64,000 nucleotides of DNA from Epiperipatus broadwayi (taxonomy: Eukaryota > Onychophora > Udeonychophora > Euonychophora > Peripatidae), in assembly GCA_028023455.1 (NCBI GenBank), contig JAQFVV010000143.1, forward strand, positions 2,582,001 to 2,646,000, read 5' to 3'. Within the stretch, counting starts at the first letter, position 1, and every line of letters starts with the position of its first letter. The notes beneath the pieces were generated by a model. That model saw nothing but the letters and a program-made list of their open reading frames with translations, did no database searches and was not told the origin of the DNA. This document shows positions 57,723 to 64,000 of this stretch, piece by piece. Position numbers and translations under genes: made by a program.

Positions 57723-57858
57723 TTTTTTCTTCTTATATTAATGAAAAATTTTGCCAACATTGGTATCTGAATCGTTATTTCACCATTACAATCAGTACTG
57801 TGATATTTATTTTGCCATTAAGTTTTTCACGAAGAATAGATTTTTTAAAAATTCCCAG
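57723..57858 (+). CDS. SLC38A7: SLC38A7-like transporter, exon 4 (loop and TM4)
   Basis: Acceptor TTTTATTTTAG at 57722 and donor GTTAGT at 57859; 136 bp, phase 1 to phase 2. It encodes IFSSYINEKFCQHWYLNRYF, then TITISTVIFILPLSFSRRID and FLKIP. In SLC38A7 the aligned region is the short lumenal loop before WYTDRKFTI, then a helix with FILPLS-PR-I-F and K-ASF, so the order WYLNRYFTI...ILPLS...RID FLKI fits well. The reading frame joins exon 3 cleanly (A|TT). The next exon should begin within a short stretch like S-x-L, but I do not find it before the right edge. Confidence 0.9.
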
Positions 57859-60734
57859 GTTAGTGTTTCATTATTTTTTCAATAAGTTATCTGATATTTT
57901 TATTTTTAAAGTAAGATTATATAATTAAAACCAAACAAATAAGTTACAGAAACAACAATATTTTCATAATTCATAATTATCATGTAGTTTTTTTTTAATT
58001 ATATAATAAATTTGTATTTTTTTTACATATTCAAATGTTTATAAATATATATGATAGTTGGATTTTGATACTCTGTTACAGCTTTAAGGTCACATTTATT
58101 CCCTCACATTTCATATGTTTTTCAGTTAGATTAATTTTCATCAGATGTACTAGAGATTTTAAATAATTCCAACTACTTATGTTTATATTGTGCCATTACA
58201 ATTTGGTCACTAGCCAAATTTATAGTAATGTGCATGTAAGAAAGTGTAAAACAAAATCATCATCACATTTTTATATAATCATAAATGAAGCTGTAGGGCA
58301 TCCAAGTTCAAACCCTACAAGGTCCAGTTCTAAAAGCTTTAAACAGAGAAAGAATGGGTCAACAATTACATGCTTTACTTGTTTGTGTGTTGATAGAAAG
58401 GTAATACACACATTTAAACTATTTAATATTTAATTTTTCTTTAAAAAGCAAAGTTATAATGCATACATATAGGCAATGTATGTGTAAATTATTTAATTGT
58501 TTTATATTTCAAATATTAAACATTTTAACTTTCTTTAAAACTAACCTATGCTTGATCAATTCTAATATTTTATTCTATGCTTTTATTTTGCTTTTCTTTA
58601 ATTATAAGTGGGATTTAAAAGTTACAGATTTAATTAAATGATTGGGTTATAATTACTAAGCTAGCAATTATATTATTTAATGTTAGTTTATGAATGATTT
58701 GAAAGAATGAAGGATGTGTGTACATTACATACAAAAATTTACATTTCCTAAATATTGAAAGAAAAGGAAGGATTAAATCTGTCAAATTATTTTTTTTTGT
58801 ACAATTTTTGTTAAAAGAGGAAATCTGTTTAATCAGATATCGATCTTTGTAGCAATTTTTTTTGTAAATAATTGTTTTTCACTTTGGAAGCTTATAATGG
58901 GTCAGAGCTCTAATTTTGAAATTGTCTTATCTCAAGATCTAAAGAAGGAAGCTCAAAGATTTGAAATGTTACCTGGATGTTAAAAGAAAAAAAAAGAAAA
59001 GAAAGGAAATAAGGATTGAGTCTATTTTTTTTTAAACAAAAGTGTCTGGAAAAAGGATTAAACTTTTCAGTTGAAAAATAATATAGTTGAAAATAAATTA
59101 GAGATCTAATTAAAACAAATTTGTCCAAAAATAGCAAGTGATGCTATCTCTGATTGGTTAAGTTAGCTAAAAATTGGATATAAAAAGCTGTCTTGAATTA
59201 TTATTATGATTATTGTTTATGATTCAGATTATTAAACTATCCAATTGAATGCTGAAAATATAAGAAATGTCTGGCTAGAAAAATTATATGTATGTCCCAT
59301 CGGTTCCGGACCATCTGGGGAAGCTGCACATCACATAGGAAAGAAAAGATGTGTCTAAAATAATATTCTACACCTTTCAACTGACCAGAGAAATAAGATG
59401 TTTTTTTATAGAAGGAAGAAAGCATTCACCTGCATTCAAAGAAGATGAATTAATCTACTGATAAATATTAATCATCAAGTCCAATTAATTGTTACAACAA
59501 CTGATTTTAAACTCAAGAAAATTTATAAATGTGAAAACAACTGCTGTATTTCATCCACATGCTTGACAGGAAGAGAAGAAAAATTAATATAATGATTTCC
59601 AAATTGTCCACTAAAGCAAATAACCTCAATAGAGTCATCATCATCAAATAGTTATACACCTCAAGAAAGAGATTGTTCCCACATAAAACGGAAATAGTAG
59701 CTGCAGAAATATAGACATTATACAAGACAAGTTTGAACCCTTGGAAATTCGCCACAAACAAAAGATCGGTAATATGACTTTTTATATCTATTTTCTTTAT
59801 GATATCAGTCTTAAGAAACATTTTAGCAATAAAGTGGTATATTTTATTTAAAGAACCTTTAAAGACTATTCAGATCGATTAAAACAAGAATGTCTTACTA
59901 AAAATAACTTTGAGCTTCATAAATTATCTTGAATGTATGAAAATTATTTGTTTATTAATTTTACAGTTATGAAAAATATTAATGTGTAAAACAATTTTTT
60001 TTTATGGTATTATGATTTTAGTTTTAACTAATATATTATTATTTTGGTTTTAAATAATATTTTGTTATCATGGGATAAAACACGCACATACATAATGATA
60101 TTTTATATGTGTATAATTGCGATTGAATGTGGAGTAACAAGTAGTGTTAGAATATTAGATTAGTTTGTTTCATTAAGTATAGCATTTCAGAGGTAAAAGA
60201 GAGGGGGGAGAAAATAATTTAAAACTATTTTCTAAAACTTGCTCTTTCAATTCTACTAACATTTTTTTTACATTCTATTTACATGTTGGATTTTTAAAGT
60301 ATGTGTGCTAATGAGCAGATAATTTTTTTTTTCTTGAAATACTTTTCTCATGGAGTGAAAATCATGGTCAATGTGACGTCCAACTTAATACAAAATACAT
60401 TTGAAGGGAAAGGGGGAAGAACTTAAAATTAATCTGAGGATTGTTATATAATCAATTATTATTATTATTCATGTCAATTTTCATATTTATCTAGAAATTT
60501 TTATGTATATGTTAGAAATGTAGTAATAAATATTAGTTTGTTTTATTAAACGAGGCATATATATTTCATTAAGTGTAGTCTTTGTTAAGTGTGATTATTC
60601 ATCATCACTGGTTGAATATTAGTTATTTAAGATATAAGTAAATATGCTAAAATTAAGCAATAATTATGAATTTCTTTATAAAATTTAGTTTTATGTTTAG
60701 GCTTAGTCCTAGAGCTGTAGTTGAAACCCTTGTC

Positions 60735-60770
60735 ATTATCGTTATTATTATCATCATCATCATCATCAAC
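60735..60770 (+). repeat. Trinucleotide microsatellite
   Basis: Repeats of ATT changing to ATC (ATCATCATCATCATC). Confidence 0.7.
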
Positions 60771-61095
60771 GTTTTAATTAATGAGCTGTTTAACTGTTTA
60801 AAGGCCATAAATAAATATTGATTTTATAATATTTAGTGATTTCTTAGTATTATTATAACCACATCCCATCATCTATTTCATGCAAGGATGAGTGAATTGC
60901 CATCCTAAATTAGTTATATATAATCTGAGCTAGTAAACTTATAAAAATATTGAAACACATTTGTTATGCTAAGATCTAAGAAGTGATTTATGTCTAATAT
61001 ACTCCACTTTGGTTTATAGTTGTTTTACTTTTACCTAAATATTAGTGCGTATAGTGATATGGCTCAAAAAGCAAAATCTTCCATTTTTATTAGAA

Positions 61096-61200
61096 ATAAA
61101 GTACCAAAAAGGGGATTCAAACCCGGTACATGTGAAAGGTTATTAGATATAACCATGTCTAGATTCAGATAATCTAGTGGCGCCCTGCTAGACCATATTC
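61096..61200 (-). repeat. Possible tRNA-derived SINE relic
   Basis: The minus strand holds GGGTTTGAATCCCC (about 61104-61117), a good B-box and T-arm match, followed by TTTTTGGTACTTT. The upstream half does not fold as a clear D-arm, and no target duplication was found. It is not a functional tRNA gene. Confidence 0.4.
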
Positions 61201-61664
61201 ACTTAGTATTTGTTTAAACATGCACTTAACATCAAACCAAGAAATGAAAGTGGATAAGATCTACTGCCTGTATACCTGAGTTATATTTTATTGAATTACG
61301 AGTGTACTCACTTCACGTGATTTCATATACCTGAGTTATAATACTTGTTATTAATAATTTGCTCATAATTTGCTTATAATTTTTGATATTTGAACTCCTT
61401 CACTTATATAGTAATAGTTATATTGTAACCATCTATAATTATTTGAACGAACTTTATTTATGTTACAATATATATTTAAGAATGTGGAAATACCTGTTCT
61501 ATTTTATTTTAGAAAAATCATAGTCAATGATATAGACAATGACCAATCAAAATAGTAGTGTTTAAAGTTTAGTATTTTCATCATCTGACTTTTAAATAAA
61601 ATAGAACAAATATTTCCATGTTATTAAAAATATTTCAACAATATCTGTTAAAAATTATTAATTT

Positions 61665-62008
61665 ATAATATAATATTGAAATACAAGTATAATGTATATA
61701 CTTAACCTAGATATAATTAATGGGGATTTGAACCCAGACTTTTAAGCTCCTTACAGTCATCCACTATATCCAATATAACTGACACACATTGTCACAGATA
61801 AATGATATCCAATATACGTATTTCATGTTTAACCAGCACTCATCAATTGGTCCAGATTATCATCTCCCACACATATATACAAACAGTGCTCAGTTTATAT
61901 TAAGATAGCAAATCTATACACTTTAATTGACAGGTTTTAATCCTCTACACTCTCCAATTCTTCAGCCATCTATATCACTGGCATCATTAAGAGCTTTGAG
62001 CATTCCAA
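61665..62008 (-). repeat. Family A hammerhead repeat, single copy
   Basis: Minus copy with the B box GGTTCAAATCC (61724-61734), TGTGTGTCAGTTATATTGG, the ribozyme region, GTATATATGTGTGGGAGAT, TATCTTAATATAAACTGAGC and the 3' block ending CATTCC. The B box is the best preserved of all copies. Confidence 0.8.
61803..61859 (-). ncRNA. Hammerhead core with C3 mutated (family A)
   Basis: UAAUC-UGGA-CCAA, UUGAUGA (61840-61846), a weakened stem II, GAA (61822-61824), stem III AUA-CG-UAU, A, UUGG. Stem III and the cleavage region are intact, but C3 is U, which should abolish cleavage. Confidence 0.65.
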
Positions 62009-62404
62009 ATGAATATAATTATAGTCTTAAATTTTAAAATAAAAAATTATGGAAATGACAAACAAATTTGAAGTATAAAACAAATGACATTGCATTTATA
62101 TACAAGTAAATAAATAAATCTATATGGTATGGTATATGCATTTGACAATGCATAAATCACCCTTATATAGTGCTTATCTCCCTATATCTCTAGCAGATTT
62201 TACTAGATTACCCCCCTCCCAGTAAAATTTAATCATGTTTATTATTTTATATAAAAAATATTAAGAAAATATTATATAATCTTAAAAGAGAAGAAAAACA
62301 AAATTATGATGAATAATTTACAATTTGCTTCTCTAAATATAGCTTTACTTCTCACTATATGTAAAATCTATAATTGTTAATTAGAGAAGATATAAATTAG
62401 TATT

Positions 62405-62815
62405 AAAGTTTATCGGCTAAACGTTTTCGAAGATCCATGCCTCATATTCATAGCCTTCATAAAATGTATAATAAAATATATGCAAATACAAATATTCAAA
62501 TAAGCTAGTATTACGTAGCTCATTTCTTCGAGATCTCGAAGCAAGTGTCTTTTCTATTAATGGCATGGATGTTTCCATTGATGTAAAATGCCTCCTCTAT
62601 TTTTCTTTTGTGATCATTTGATTCTGAGCACAATATTATGGGATTGGCTGGTGTGAAGTTGTGTCCAGATTGTTTAGCATGCTCCATAAATACATAGGAT
62701 GTGTTGCTGTTTTTCTGAGCTCTGCTAAATGTGTAAATATGTTGAGTCAGTCTAGTATTGATTGTAGCTTTCGTTTCACCATGAAGATATAAAATATAAT
62801 TTAAATAAGTCTTTT
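62405..62815 (-). pseudogene. Penelope-like element pair 3, minus copy: C-terminal endonuclease
   Basis: An uninterrupted minus-strand frame of about 95 codons (62815-62529), without a start codon, reads YLHGETKATINTRLTQHIYT, a variable part, FMEHAKQSGHNF, SESNDHKRKIEEAFYING and ends after CFEISKK. It corresponds to the later part of a PLE GIY-YIG nuclease (Y-x-G-E-T-x-x-T-I-x-x-R, then N-x-x-K-R-K-I-E-E-A). The RT is absent, so the copy is 5' truncated. The following 3' flank has GATCTTCGAAAACG. Confidence 0.75.
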
Positions 62816-63232
62816 GCTAGTAACTTCATTGTTTAGTATTATCCTTTGGCTCTATCTGTGGTATATTAATCTTTTTTTTTTTATTTTCACCATGCAAGTC
62901 CATTTTGAGAAATATACTTTTGACATTGCTCAAAATAATTTCTTTGCAAGGTCAATCTTTTTAGTTTGGAGGTTTTTTCCCAAGTGCTAGTTTTTTTTTC
63001 AACTATTCTATATTAGTAGCTTTGCTGAATTTTATCTTTTATGGGTTTAATTTTCTTACATCATTTTTATATTAATATTTGGCTGAATTTCAGTTTATCT
63101 CTATACAGGCTATGAATTCAGCAATACATTTAATCTCATAGGATAAACAATAGTCAAATTACAAGATATTTTTACAACATATCCACTACTATACTAGCAA
63201 TTACATTTCCAGATTGGTAAATAGTTCAGGTT

Positions 63233-63460
63233 GTGTGTCAAATTTTTGTGGATGTATGTTATCAATATGTAAGTAAATCGAAGTGCAGTATTGAGAAAAG
63301 ATTAAAGGAGCATGTGAAAAGTAAAAATAATAATGATTTAATGACTGCTTCAGTTTTCTTGGATCATAGAAGGACATCTAAATATAAATTTAAGTTTGAT
63401 CTTGCAAGCGTTAAAATTCTTCATGAAGAGAGAAACCATAATAAAAGAAAAATTTAAGAA
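63233..63460 (+). pseudogene. Penelope-like element pair 3, plus copy: C-terminal endonuclease
   Basis: A 74-codon frame: VCYQYVSKSKCSIEKRLKEH, then FLDHRRTSKYKFKFDLASVK and ILHEERNHNKRKI before a stop. The pattern matches the same GIY-YIG C-terminal region, but the sequence is clearly different from the minus copy at 62.5 kb, so the two are different PLE lineages or long diverged. It points right while the other points left, again a diverging pair. Confidence 0.65.
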
Positions 63461-64000
63461 GACAATTTTAATAAATAGAAATAAAATGAATACAATTAAT
63501 AGACAAGTTGCTAATGTTAAAATTCAAGATTCATGGGATTTGAATTGATGATGTTTACTTCGATTAGGTTTTTTGAATTTAACAGCAGTTGAAGAGGTTA
63601 AGGATTTAACCAAAAGTACTTCTGCAGATTAAGAACTCTTAATGGTGAAGCAGCCATATTAAATATTTAAAAAATTATGTTAAGCCACAAATTTTATCAT
63701 AACTTAAGTTTGTATTACTCAAAAATGACATAATATATATTGTTTGAAACATAAAACACCAAAGAATGTAATTAAACTGAAAAAATTATAGTCATTGATA
63801 TTCAAAGTAATAAAAAAAAAAAGAATAAAAGTTAATATTTCTAATAATTATTTTCATATTATTTTATAAATTCAAAATTGTCATGGATACAATTTAAAAT
63901 TATAATTTTGTTAGTAGGTTAGTTGGATTCATCATAAAATTTCTAAAAAATTGGTATATAATAATATGTACCTAAGTTAATTCATCATTTGAAAACTTCA
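63461..64000. other. No feature recognised
   Basis: AT-rich DNA to the window edge; probably PLE 3' flank and intron sequence. No exon is seen. Confidence 0.5.

Larger units (their letters stand above)
57859..64000 (+). other. Intron 4 of the transporter gene, running off the window
   Basis: No further SLC38 exon recognised in 6.1 kb. Apart from the listed repeats it holds AT-rich DNA and a short trinucleotide tract (ATC/ATT)n at about 60735-60770. Confidence 0.6.

Noticed and set aside
58295-58345. tRNA B-box-like GTTCAAACCC
   Set aside because: No A box, no tRNA fold and no tail or target duplication; too short to call a SINE.
59237-59821. Minus-strand frames of 62 and 102 codons
   Set aside because: Hydrophobic AT-driven translations without family resemblance.

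Overview
The window is AT-rich metazoan DNA (by eye about 70-75% A+T). It holds one recognisable host gene and is otherwise dominated by decayed mobile elements. The gene is an SLC38A7-like (SNAT7) amino-acid transporter on the + strand. Four coding exons are visible (13341-13443, 26558-26679, 50199-50397, 57723-57858), separated by introns of about 13.1, 23.5 and 7.3 kb; the rest of the gene lies beyond the right edge. Very long introns, tRNA-derived SINEs, Penelope-like elements, RTE-type LINEs and Ty3/gypsy remnants suggest a large repeat-rich invertebrate genome. A mollusc, possibly a cephalopod, is my best guess, but nothing in the window proves it.

Layout. 1-6470: two Penelope-like element (PLE) copies in inverted orientation, with two unrelated-looking TIR transposons nested in them, each flanked by an identical 8-bp target duplication. 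6471-13340: mostly featureless DNA with two short ribozyme-bearing repeats. Intron 1 (13444-26557): a frameshifted LINE with APE endonuclease, RT and zinc knuckle (about 14.3-17.56 kb), an internally deleted Ty3/gypsy element on the minus strand (19691-23108), a probable LTR plus primer-binding site, a fold-back MITE and an intact SINE with a 10-bp target duplication. Intron 2 (26680-50198): three RTE LINE relics, three clusters of inverted/tandem repeats at 33, 37 and 49 kb that carry hammerhead ribozyme cores, and a similarly arranged cluster at 48 kb without one. Intron 3: a Tc1/mariner-like relic, a MITE and a 2.5-kb inverted PLE pair ending just before exon 4. Intron 4: a further ribozyme repeat and a third inverted PLE pair.

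The main discovery candidate is a set of short repeats carrying type I hammerhead-ribozyme cores (families A, B and C). In family A the core is followed about 90 nt later by a tRNA-like Pol III B box, and copies stand in tandem with a period of about 450-470 bp. Two copies begin at or within a few nt of the predicted self-cleavage position. This matches the layout of metazoan retrozymes and schistosome hammerhead satellites. Several ribozyme clusters and all three PLE pairs share one geometry (a minus copy followed by one or more plus copies), which suggests that the PLE machinery mobilises the ribozyme repeats. All the elements sit in or beside one transporter gene, so the inverted pairs in its introns could also form long double-stranded RNA in the pre-mRNA.
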